This document shows positions 6,452 to 12,493 of a DNA stretch of 12,493 bases, piece by piece. Position 1 is the first letter of the stretch. Each line of letters opens with the position of its first letter. Source of the DNA: Candidatus Kuenenbacteria bacterium CG_4_8_14_3_um_filter_39_15 (GTDB lineage Bacteria > Patescibacteriota > Patescibacteriia > UBA2196 > GWA2-42-15); contig PFHP01000004.1 in assembly GCA_002782365.1 (NCBI GenBank), positions 418 through 12,910 on the forward strand, read 5' to 3'. The position numbers and the translations under genes were made by a program. Under the pieces are notes generated by a model. It was not told the DNA's origin, did no database searches, and saw only the letters and a list, made by a program, of their open reading frames with translations.

Positions 6452-6871
6452 ATGGAAAAAAGAGAAAAACGGCTTGCAGATGAAGAAAAAGTAGAGGACG
6501 TGAAAGCTGAAAAGTTAATCATTTTTTTAATCTTTTTGGCTATCGTTATCTACTTGGTTCTTGGCGCGACTTTTGTGCACTTAGAGTTGCGTGCAATGTA
6601 TAACCCCGAATCCCTACAGGGGAAAATTATTTATACCCCCCATCATTTTGATTCTTCGTCTCCGGCTGGCTTTTTAGGAGACGATTCTATCATACTCACA
6701 GGGGAGAGTACTTTTTTCTCCAAGGGGTATGATGATTTCTATGACAAGTACAAGAATGATAATGGGGAGTATCTATTTATGGCCTGGGTACTCTGGCCAA
6801 TTGATATTTTATATCTCGTAATTAAATGGGGGAGTTACGGAATTTGGCTACTATATGAGATCTTTTTCTAA
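6452..6871 (+). CDS. Small two-helix membrane protein of unknown function
   Basis: I do not recognise this 139-residue protein. The N-terminus (1-20) is highly charged (K, E, D, R). A hydrophobic helix follows at about 21-43 (KLIIFLIFLAIVIYLVLG). A central polar part rich in Tyr, Asp and Ser spans about 44-106. A second hydrophobic stretch rich in Trp and Ile (about 107-138) reaches the C-terminus. The charged N-terminus and helix spacing suggest both ends face the cytoplasm and the loop lies outside, by the positive-inside rule only. Start chosen by AAGGAGG 11 nt upstream. Flanked on the left by the palindromic element and on the right by a strong terminator, it is a monocistronic orphan. 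Its strong ribosome site, unlike its neighbours, hints at a foreign origin. Confidence 0.75.
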   Translation: MEKREKRLADEEKVEDVKAEKLIIFLIFLAIVIYLVLGATFVHLELRAMYNPESLQGKIIYTPHHFDSSSPAGFLGDDSIILTGESTFFSKGYDDFYDKYKNDNGEYLFMAWVLWPIDILYLVIKWGSYGIWLLYEIFF

Positions 6872-6881
6872 TCGTTCTTTT

Positions 6882-6994
6882 GCCAGTTAGCGTTGCACAA
6901 CGTTGACTAGCAATTTTTTCCAAGATTTTTATCAAGTCGATTTTATTAGAGCGTAATTGCACTTTTATTACGCTCTTTTTATTTTCTAACTGGC
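6882..6994. repeat. 9-bp inverted repeat enclosing the terminator
   Basis: GCCAGTTAG (6882-6890) and CTAACTGGC (6986-6994) are exact inverted copies 95 nt apart. Between them lie a short CGTTG/CAACG hairpin and the strong terminator at 6948-6985. It may be the base of a larger RNA fold at the 3' end of the membrane protein mRNA, or the ends of a small element. Confidence 0.5.
6948..6985 (+). terminator. Strong rho-independent terminator after the membrane protein gene
   Basis: A 10-bp perfect stem, AGAGCGTAAT (6948-6957) with ATTACGCTCT (6967-6976), has a 9-nt loop and is followed by TTTTATTTTC. It lies about 75 nt after the stop codon at 6869-6871 and insulates the AbiE operon from upstream transcription. 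Confidence 0.9.
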
Positions 6995-7039
6995 TTTAGC
7001 CATGTTAATCAACCGTCCTAAAGGGCGTTAGAAAGGCGT

Positions 7040-7093
7040 TTTGCCTCGTTTGGTTAAATATGCTAAAATTAAGATAAATTAAGCCTAAGAAAA
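7040..7093 (+). repeat. 54-bp direct repeat, left copy (carries a promoter)
   Basis: Matches 8701-8754 at 49 of 54 positions with no gap, including 32 identical bases (7053-7084). Within it, TTGCCT (7041-7046), 17 nt and TAAAAT (7064-7069) form a reasonable promoter. In this copy it would start a transcript about 90 nt before the AbiEi ATG. The two copies flank the whole AbiE operon. Confidence 0.9.
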
Positions 7094-7094
7094 A

Positions 7095-7167
7095 GCAAAT
7101 TTATGACTTTGCAAATTTATCGTTTATTTGACAACCTGTTTCCGACGGTCTACTATTTAAGTATACT
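7095..7167 (+). promoter_or_regulatory. AbiE operon promoter with candidate operator repeats
   Basis: Consensus TTGACA (7128-7133), 17 nt and TACTAT (7151-7156) would place the start of transcription a few bases before ATG 7168, giving an almost leaderless mRNA with no Shine-Dalgarno. Upstream, GCAAATTTAT occurs twice in direct orientation (7095-7104, 7111-7120). The 8-bp palindrome AGTATACT (7160-7167) touches the start codon. Known AbiEi antitoxins autorepress by binding repeats in their own promoter; these are the natural candidates here. Confidence 0.6.
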
Positions 7168-7827
7168 ATGAGAAACAAGTCATCTTCTAAAATTGAGAAA
7201 ATTATGTTTTTGGCAGAACATTTGCCCTGTTTTACTTTGTCTGATTTGGCGGTGGTGGAGACAAATAGGCATTATCTTAAAGTTTTATTTTCCCGCTATG
7301 GAAAAGCTGGCAAGTTAATTAGATTAAAAAGAGGTTTTTATGTGGCCAAAGAGTATTTGGATATTACAGAAAAAAAAGGCCAGCTTTCTTTTTATTTGGA
7401 ATTCATCGCCCGTCTTTTGTACCTGCCGGCCTATTTAAGTTTGGACTATGTACTCTACGAGCACAATATTTTAACCGAGATACCTCGTAATTTTACTTTG
7501 GTAACCAAAAATAAGACAACTCGCCTAGTTAATCAATTTGGCAATTTTTTTTATCATAAAATAAAAGACGAGTTATTTGGCGGTTTTGAGATTATTAAAA
7601 AAAATAATCTGGCGGTTTTTAAGGCAACCAAAGCAAAAGCTCTTTTTGATTTTTTTTATTTGAGAAAAAATATTTTGAACAACGAAAAAGCCGTGGCGGA
7701 ATTAAGATTGAATTTGGATAATTTCAGCCCCAAAGATTGGCAGGAGTTTAAAAAATATTTCACTCTTGAAAACTCCAAAAAAATGAAGGAAATTTTTGGT
7801 TATCTTTTAAAAACATGGAAGAAATAA
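7168..7827 (+). CDS. abiEi: AbiEi-family antitoxin / transcriptional regulator (type IV toxin-antitoxin)
   Basis: Antitoxin partner of the adjacent nucleotidyltransferase toxin; in this family it counteracts the toxin without direct protein binding and represses the operon. The 219-residue protein has an N-terminal winged helix (about 20-60, FTLSDLAVVE...LIRLKRGFYV). The AbiEi core follows with YLPAYLSLDYVLYEHNIL at about 91-108, a beta-rich TLVTKNKTTRL-GNFFYHKI part, and FKATKAKALFDFFYL at about 151-165. It contains a basic C-terminus. Its stop overlaps the next gene by 13 nt, typical of the two-gene abiE order. No Shine-Dalgarno; a promoter lies immediately upstream. Recognised from motif order, so a distant subfamily is possible, but the toxin partner makes the call firm. 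Confidence 0.88.
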   Translation: MRNKSSSKIEKIMFLAEHLPCFTLSDLAVVETNRHYLKVLFSRYGKAGKLIRLKRGFYVAKEYLDITEKKGQLSFYLEFIARLLYLPAYLSLDYVLYEHNILTEIPRNFTLVTKNKTTRLVNQFGNFFYHKIKDELFGGFEIIKKNNLAVFKATKAKALFDFFYLRKNILNNEKAVAELRLNLDNFSPKDWQEFKKYFTLENSKKMKEIFGYLLKTWKK

Positions 7828-8642
7828 AAAATATTTTAAAAAATTTAATAGCTGAAAAGCACAGTCAAACAACGGTGTTTAAAAGAAATTTATTGAAAGA
7901 GTATTTGCAGATTTTGGTTTTGGATTTTATTTATGCTCATCCAAAATATAGCGAATTGGTTTTTTACGGCGGTTCTTGTTTGGCGCATTGTTTTGGTTTG
8001 CCGCGCCTTTCAGAAGACCTTGATTTTGTGGATTTGAAAAATAAAGTTAAATTGTTGGATTTTGCCAAAGAATTAGAAAACTATTTTCAAAAAAATACTG
8101 ATTTGCCGGTAAAAACATCAGCGCAAAAATTTCGTATTTGTTTGAAATTTCCCATTCTTAAAGAATTGGGTTTAGCCAAAGATGATGAATCGGATTTTTT
8201 ATTCTTAAAGGTGGAGGTTTTCCAAAAGTTTGATTTTTGCGCCAAATATCAGATAGAAATAATCCCTTTGTTTAAATATGACAGAAGCCTGCTAGCGAAA
8301 ACTTTTGATTTGCCAACTTTGATGGCGACAAAAATCAGAGCGATTTTAAATCGCGCTTGGGAAAAAACAGATAAAACCGGTAGAACCCTGGCGGCTGTTA
8401 AAGGCAGGGATTATTTTGATTTGATGTGGTATTTGGAAAAAGGAATCAGACCCAATCTTAATTGTATTGAAAAGATAAAAACAATAAATGAGTTAAAAGA
8501 AAGATTGCTTAAGAAAGTAGAAAAAATTGATGCCAGAAGCATTCAATTTGATTTAGAATCGTTGATTGACAATATTGATTTTGTAAAAAAAACAAGCAGA
8601 AATATCAAAGACATTTTAAAAAGAGAAATTTTAAAGATGTAG
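7815..8642 (+). CDS. abiEii: AbiEii-type nucleotidyltransferase toxin
   Basis: Toxin of the type IV pair: a DNA polymerase beta-like nucleotidyltransferase. Related MenT enzymes are known to add nucleotides to tRNA acceptor ends, but the target here is unknown. The 275-residue protein shows YGGSCLAHCFGLPRLSEDLDF at about 51-71, i.e. the GGS motif (52-54) and the metal-binding pair D68/D70. KVEVF at 132-136 gives the third acidic position (E134). LPTLMATKIRAILNR at about 166-180 has K173, and KGRDYFDLMWYL at 196-207 is the typical C-terminal AbiEii block. All expected motifs are present, so it should be active. The ATG overlaps the end of abiEi by 13 nt, implying translational coupling. A terminator follows 22 nt later. 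The coding sequence is visibly very A+T-rich, as in many mobile defence genes. Confidence 0.93.
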   Translation: MEEIKNILKNLIAEKHSQTTVFKRNLLKEYLQILVLDFIYAHPKYSELVFYGGSCLAHCFGLPRLSEDLDFVDLKNKVKLLDFAKELENYFQKNTDLPVKTSAQKFRICLKFPILKELGLAKDDESDFLFLKVEVFQKFDFCAKYQIEIIPLFKYDRSLLAKTFDLPTLMATKIRAILNRAWEKTDKTGRTLAAVKGRDYFDLMWYLEKGIRPNLNCIEKIKTINELKERLLKKVEKIDARSIQFDLESLIDNIDFVKKTSRNIKDILKREILKM

Positions 8643-8663
8643 ATAAACGGTTTTTTATTTTCT

Positions 8664-8698
8664 AACCCCCTCCCAGTTCTAATGCGGAGTGGTTTTTT
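8664..8698 (+). terminator. Rho-independent terminator of the AbiE operon
   Basis: AACC (8664-8667) with GGTT (8691-8694) and CTCC (8670-8673) with GGAG (8686-8689) form an 8-bp stem with a small internal loop, followed by T6 (8693-8698). It lies just after the abiEii stop and just before the second copy of the 54-bp repeat. Confidence 0.6.
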
Positions 8699-8700
8699 AG

Positions 8701-8754
8701 TTTGCTTCGTTCAGTTAAATATGCTAAAATTAAGATAAATTAAGCATGAGAAAA
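8701..8754 (+). repeat. 54-bp direct repeat, right copy: promoter of the DUF2090 gene
   Basis: Second copy of the sequence at 7040-7093 (five mismatches, no gaps). TTGCTT (8702-8707), 17 nt and TAAAAT (8725-8730) predict transcription starting near 8737, about 20 nt before ATG 8757. Because it abuts this housekeeping-like gene so closely, this is probably the original copy and the one before abiE the duplicate. Confidence 0.85.
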
Positions 8755-8756
8755 GT

Positions 8757-9650
8757 ATGTTAGGCTATCCTAAAAATCTATACATTTTGCCTTTTGACCA
8801 CCGCTCCAGCTTTATCAAGACGTTTATCGGCGCTGTTAAGGAATTAGACGGTCAGCAGAAAAAACTGATCAGTGACTACAAAAAAATTATTTTTGAAGGT
8901 TTTTTAATGTCCTTGGGCTATGTCAAAAATCCAGTTGAGTCAGCGATTATGGTTGATGAAGATTTTGGCCTTGAAATAATTAAACTGGCCAAAAAGAAAA
9001 ATATTATTATTTGTTTGCCGGTGGAGAAAAGCGGCCAGAATAATTTTGCTTTCCAATACGGCCATGATTTTAGCCAGCACATTCAAGCTTTAAAACCAGA
9101 CATTGTCAAAGCGCTGGTGCGCTATAATCCGGCAGACAAAAAAATAAATCAGGGCCAGTTAGAAAAAATAAAAGAGCTTGACAGCTGGTGCAAAGATAAT
9201 AGCTACAAATTTATGGTTGAATCTCTGGTGCCGCCAACCCCCGGCCAATTAAAGCGCGCCCGTGGCAGACGCGAGGTCTATGATGAAAAAATCAGGCCAG
9301 CCTTAACCTTGAGAATGATTAATGAGTTTCACCAAGCAGGCATTGAACCTGATATCTGGAAAATTGAAGCCTTTGAGCATGAAGATGCTTGGTCTGAAAC
9401 TATTGATGCCATCTGCGACGGCGAGAGAAGCGCAGTGGCTATTATTATGCTCGGCCGCGGTGAAAGTTTTGCCAAAGTAAAGACTTGGATGAGTCTGGCG
9501 CCGCGCCATCAACTAAACGGCTTTGCGGTTGGCCGGACGATATTTCTTCGGCCATTGGTTGATTTTCACCAGAAAAGGATTAGTAAAAAAGAATGCATGA
9601 CAGAAATTGCTAAGAATTATATTGAACTAATTAGGTATTGGGAAAAATAA
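8757..9650 (+). CDS. Stand-alone DUF2090 (IolC C-terminal-like) aldolase-fold protein
   Basis: Probably a class I-type aldolase-fold (TIM barrel) sugar enzyme; exact reaction unknown. The 297-residue protein matches the DUF2090 domain that forms the C-terminal half of some IolC (5-dehydro-2-deoxygluconokinase) proteins. Evidence: LYILPFDHRSSF at 8-19 (D14-H15-R16), IICLPVEKSG at about 84-93, PDIVKALVRYNP at 114-125 (K118), FMVESLVPPTP at 152-162, PDIWKIEAFEHED at 198-210 (K202, a candidate Schiff-base lysine by analogy), and VAIIMLGRG at about 227-235. The kinase half is absent and no other iol gene is nearby. Translation starts about 20 nt after a predicted promoter within the 54-bp repeat and has no clear Shine-Dalgarno. 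I see no terminator between it and the next promoter. Confidence 0.8.
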   Translation: MLGYPKNLYILPFDHRSSFIKTFIGAVKELDGQQKKLISDYKKIIFEGFLMSLGYVKNPVESAIMVDEDFGLEIIKLAKKKNIIICLPVEKSGQNNFAFQYGHDFSQHIQALKPDIVKALVRYNPADKKINQGQLEKIKELDSWCKDNSYKFMVESLVPPTPGQLKRARGRREVYDEKIRPALTLRMINEFHQAGIEPDIWKIEAFEHEDAWSETIDAICDGERSAVAIIMLGRGESFAKVKTWMSLAPRHQLNGFAVGRTIFLRPLVDFHQKRISKKECMTEIAKNYIELIRYWEK

Positions 9651-9678
9651 TACTCCTACAAATTACAAATCTTAAAAT

Positions 9679-9707
9679 TTGACAAAATAATTATATTTTG
9701 CTATAAT
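9679..9707 (+). promoter_or_regulatory. Perfect extended -10 sigma70 promoter for the surface protein
   Basis: TTGACA (9679-9684), exactly 17 nt, TATAAT (9702-9707), preceded by TGC at 9699-9701 (extended -10). All twelve consensus bases match. Transcription should start near 9714, leaving a leader of about 55 nt without a visible Shine-Dalgarno before ATG 9769. Confidence 0.9.
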
Positions 9708-9768
9708 GATATTATAAATACGCTAATTTATATTTATTGTTTTTTTATTAGAAACTAACATAATTATT

Positions 9769-12493
9769 ATGAACAGCAAAAAATACAATAATATTTTTAT
9801 TATTTGTCTGACTCTGGCACTGGTTTTAAGTCAGTTTTTATTTGGGGCAGATTTGGTAAAAGCCGAAGATAAACCAGATTTGATTATTGAAAGTTTAACT
9901 TACAGGGAAAATAATAATCTTTATGCTGGCTACACTTTTGATGGCACAATGGCTTATTTGAGAATTAAGAATCAGGGGAGTGCCACGGCAACTAATTTTG
10001 AAGTTGGACTTTACACAATGAATGCTGATACTAATTATCTTCAATGTGGCCCGGCTGAATTAATAGATAATTTGGGACCTGGAGAGTCAAAGAATATAGA
10101 ATTTACTCATGATGCTTTTTTTGATTGTGCTAAGCTTGAAAACAAAGAGTATTATTTAAAAGCTTATGTAGATTATAACGGCAAAGTAGATGAATCCAAT
10201 GAAGATAACAATATCAAGACAACAGCAAATTTTATTACTCTCCCACAGTCACAAGCGCCTCAAATTACAAATATAGTGGCAGAGAACATTAGTGACAACC
10301 AGACAAAAATTTCTTTTGAAGTTGCGGGCATAGTAAACCCCATGGTTCGTTGGGCTGGAGGTCAAGATTTTTCTCCTTTCCAATCTAATAATAAATATAA
10401 ACAACAAACGAGTGCTATTAACGACGGTGGAAATAAATATTATGCAATTCTTAGTGTATCACCATCAATAACTTATCATTACAGAATATTGTTTGATTAT
10501 TATTATAATGTAACCACGGATGATTTAAACTTTCAGTCAGGTGTTGATGAGCCGGATTTAATGTTTTCCAGTTCGGAAATTGGCGTGGATAAGACATTGA
10601 TTCTGCCGGGTGAGACGGTGACTTTTGGTGTTGATGCTAAAAACAATAGCGAAGTGGCTGTCCCTGCTGGTGCATTTATATTTATTAAATGGTATGTTGC
10701 GGGCAATGAATATAAAAATTGCGCTAGACAATTACCTGCGCTTAAAGCTAGCCAATTACCTGCGCTTAAAGCTGGCTGGGCTTCAGGTATTACTTGCACT
10801 GTTTACAACTTTCAGGATGTTACTGGTGATAAAAATACCGGCACTGTTCATGTACAAGTCAAAATAGATCCGGATAATACAGTGGCTGAAACGAATGAAA
10901 CCAATAATAAACTGGAAAAATTTGTTTATGTAGGCAGCACTAATACTTCCAAATCTTGTGTTGACTTAAGAGCCGGAGATTCAACAAAGAAATATTTTGA
11001 TGTCTGTAAGACGGGAGATTATGGCTTTGTGTGCTTCGATAAACATAGTGGCGAGTATAATGGGTGTAGTAAAAATTTAGGGGAAGGCTGCACCATTAAC
11101 AATACCCAAGCTATCCACAATATATCCTGTAGCGTCAGCGCGGACAACACACCTCCACCTCCGGTTTGCGCCACCGGTAAAACCACGATTATTCAAGAAC
11201 AGCCCCTGCGAGGTTATGTTTATCAAGCTTTGGGCTTGGATATATCCACTCACCCGGAAATTATGAAATACCGCATTCGCTGGTTCAATGGCAGTTGGTC
11301 AGCTTGGTATATACCAGGTCAGAATGATATTGATTGGAAAACTAATCTGGACGGCAGCAAGCGGCGTGTTTGGGCGTATTTTGACGACCATGTTCACGAA
11401 TATGAAAAGTGTTTGCAAACACCACAGCTCTCCAAGCCAGATTTAACTGTAGAAAGTATTGAATTTTTCAAAAAATGGAGCGCTTGGGAAAATGTTCTTG
11501 TGGCTGAAGTCTGTAATCGGGGGACTGCTCCCAAACAGGCAAATATTCAAATATCCACCGAGTTTTCCATTAACGGGCAATCATCTCGAAATGGCAGTAG
11601 TGGTGTTATCGAGGTAGAACGGTGTATAAACCCTTTTGTCTTACTTTCTGACTTTGATAATTTAACCGCAGGCAATTATAATGTTAAAGTAGAAACAGAC
11701 AAAGATAGTTTTTCAAGCACTTACAATAATAAAGTGGATGAGTTAAATGAAAATAATAACAGTTTAACTAAAAGTATTTATTTGGATATTGAATTTAAAA
11801 CTTGTAGCGATTTAAAATCTGACAACTCTAATGCTTCAAATTTTGAAATGTGCAAAAATTATGGCTATAGTTATGCTTGTTTTAATAAATATACTGGAGC
11901 TTACCAAGGATGTGTGAATAACCAAACTTGCGGGTCTTTAGTGAACAGTACCTTTTCCGGGGATAGTATTAAATGCGAAACCGGAATACCTATTTTTGAG
12001 ATTAAAGATATCGCAGTTAAAAATATTACGCATAATTCAGCGGATATAACTTGGAAAACTGCAGTGGCTGGTGATAGTCATGTTAGTTATGTAAAATCAG
12101 CCGGTACCATTTATGACATAAAAGGCAAAGAAGATAATCAATTTGTAACTGACCATTCTATTTCCCTTACCGATTTAACGCCAAATACTTTGTATAAATA
12201 CGTGATTACTTCATATGATGAGCATGGACATGTATATGCCACCAAGTCACTTAGTTCATCTGAATTAGGTTTGCATTTTACTACCCTAAGCGAGAGTGCG
12301 GCTAAACCGGATTTAACTGTTCAAAATTTTAAATTTACTGATTTGAGAAAAACAACTACCAAACCCTGGGATATCCAGTTGGAATTTGATATTGCCAACA
12401 TTGGCACGGTCAAACCGGCCAGCGATTTTAAATTAAAAGTCAGTAATTTATCCAATGATAAGACAATTCGTGAGGGCGCCTATGCCAAAGTTT
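9769..12493 (+). CDS. Large secreted CARDB/FN3 surface protein with cysteine-rich modules, C-terminus outside window
   Basis: An exported, probably cell-surface protein of unknown ligand; adhesion is the likely role. I read 908 codons without a stop to the right edge. A signal peptide occupies about 1-32 (basic NSKK, hydrophobic 9-26, likely cut after VKA). Domains follow in order: CARDB-like 36-155 (KPDLIIES...VDESNEDNN), FN3-like about 162-258, CARDB-like 262-386 (ends VAETNETNN), six-Cys module 397-454, a linker with a PPPP stretch, an unrecognised domain about 467-548, CARDB-like 556-665 (KPDLTVES...VDELNENNN), six-Cys module 679-736, FN3-like about 740-843, and a further CARDB start at 846 (KPDLTVQ). 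Preceded by a perfect promoter. CARDB calls rest on the PDL start and the E-x-NE-x-NN end. A membrane or wall anchor would have to lie beyond the window. Confidence 0.88.
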   Translation, partial: MNSKKYNNIFIICLTLALVLSQFLFGADLVKAEDKPDLIIESLTYRENNNLYAGYTFDGTMAYLRIKNQGSATATNFEVGLYTMNADTNYLQCGPAELIDNLGPGESKNIEFTHDAFFDCAKLENKEYYLKAYVDYNGKVDESNEDNNIKTTANFITLPQSQAPQITNIVAENISDNQTKISFEVAGIVNPMVRWAGGQDFSPFQSNNKYKQQTSAINDGGNKYYAILSVSPSITYHYRILFDYYYNVTTDDLNFQSGVDEPDLMFSSSEIGVDKTLILPGETVTFGVDAKNNSEVAVPAGAFIFIKWYVAGNEYKNCARQLPALKASQLPALKAGWASGITCTVYNFQDVTGDKNTGTVHVQVKIDPDNTVAETNETNNKLEKFVYVGSTNTSKSCVDLRAGDSTKKYFDVCKTGDYGFVCFDKHSGEYNGCSKNLGEGCTINNTQAIHNISCSVSADNTPPPPVCATGKTTIIQEQPLRGYVYQALGLDISTHPEIMKYRIRWFNGSWSAWYIPGQNDIDWKTNLDGSKRRVWAYFDDHVHEYEKCLQTPQLSKPDLTVESIEFFKKWSAWENVLVAEVCNRGTAPKQANIQISTEFSINGQSSRNGSSGVIEVERCINPFVLLSDFDNLTAGNYNVKVETDKDSFSSTYNNKVDELNENNNSLTKSIYLDIEFKTCSDLKSDNSNASNFEMCKNYGYSYACFNKYTGAYQGCVNNQTCGSLVNSTFSGDSIKCETGIPIFEIKDIAVKNITHNSADITWKTAVAGDSHVSYVKSAGTIYDIKGKEDNQFVTDHSISLTDLTPNTLYKYVITSYDEHGHVYATKSLSSSELGLHFTTLSESAAKPDLTVQNFKFTDLRKTTTKPWDIQLEFDIANIGTVKPASDFKLKVSNLSNDKTIREGAYAKV
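10723..10770 (+). repeat. In-frame 24-bp tandem duplication in the surface protein gene
   Basis: GCTAG-(A/C)-C followed by AATTACCTGCGCTTAAA occurs twice back to back (10723-10746, 10747-10770) with one mismatch, and the first bases of a third copy (GCTGG) follow. It repeats eight residues (AxQLPALK) inside the second CARDB-like domain. Near identity at the DNA level means it is recent; it probably lengthens a loop. Confidence 0.9.
10957..11130 (+). other. Six-cysteine module, copy 1 (residues 397-454)
   Basis: Cysteines at 397, 413, 422, 433, 441 and 454, i.e. C-x15-C-x8-C-x10-C-x7-C-x12-C, with CxDL at the start and YGF-VCF-x-K-x-x-GEYNGC in the middle. Likely three disulfides in an exported fold. 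I do not recognise a named domain. Confidence 0.75.
11803..11976 (+). other. Six-cysteine module, copy 2 (residues 679-736)
   Basis: Cysteines at 679, 695, 704, 715, 721 and 736, i.e. C-x15-C-x8-C-x10-C-x5-C-x14-C, with CSDL at the start and YGYSYACF-x-K-x-x-GAYQGC in the middle. First four cysteines are spaced exactly as in copy 1 and total length is the same (58 residues). Confidence 0.75.

Noticed and set aside
7034..7046. AGGC/GCCT hairpin as a terminator
   Set aside because: Only 4 bp and no T tract follows; it overlaps the -35 of the promoter repeat.
9667..9682. CAAAT/ATTTG hairpin as terminator of the DUF2090 gene
   Set aside because: Stem is short and A+T only, without a T run, and it overlaps the -35 of the next promoter.
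10533..10867. Overlapping open frames on both strands inside the surface protein gene
   Set aside because: They exist because of the 24-bp tandem repeat (repeated LPALSAGN-like or NYLRLKLA-like peptides); the plus-strand CARDB frame is the real one.

Overview
The window is A+T-rich bacterial DNA using the standard code, since reading frames are closed by TAA and no in-frame TGA is needed. It suggests a host-dependent or streamlined bacterium, most likely of the Patescibacteria/Candidate Phyla Radiation type. That is inference from four things: compact gene spacing, generally absent Shine-Dalgarno sequences, a FolC with an altered P-loop, and a stand-alone DUF2090 protein next to a large CARDB/fibronectin surface protein. 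No rRNA, tRNA or marker is present to settle the taxonomy.

Left part (1-5940, all minus strand) is core housekeeping. A RelA/SpoT homologue runs off the left edge. Across a terminator and an odd A/C-rich tract lies a tight dprA-folC-topA operon with gaps of 7-8 nt. Its genes encode the DNA-uptake/recombination mediator DprA, a folylpolyglutamate synthase-like Mur ligase, and topoisomerase I with four C-terminal Cys4 zinc ribbons.

Middle part (5940-7167) is accessory. A dense cluster of perfect palindromes (6012-6161) can fold into one branched structure. A 12-bp direct repeat brackets the roughly 370 bp that hold it. Further hairpins follow, with an attenuator-like pair among them. Next comes an orphan two-helix membrane protein with the only strong Shine-Dalgarno site in the window, then a strong terminator.

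The AbiEi/AbiEii type IV toxin-antitoxin operon (7168-8642) follows. It is flanked by two copies of a 54-bp sequence (49/54 identical, offset exactly 1661 bp). This repeat carries a promoter-like sequence and in its second copy lies directly upstream of the next gene. The layout suggests a cassette inserted by, or duplicated with, its flanking promoter.

Right part holds a DUF2090 aldolase-like TIM-barrel protein (8757-9650). After it, behind a perfect TTGACA-N17-TATAAT promoter, is a secreted multidomain surface protein (9769 to the right edge, open). That protein alternates CARDB and FN3-like domains with a six-cysteine module that occurs twice with nearly identical spacing. This module and the palindrome element are the two items most likely to be undescribed.
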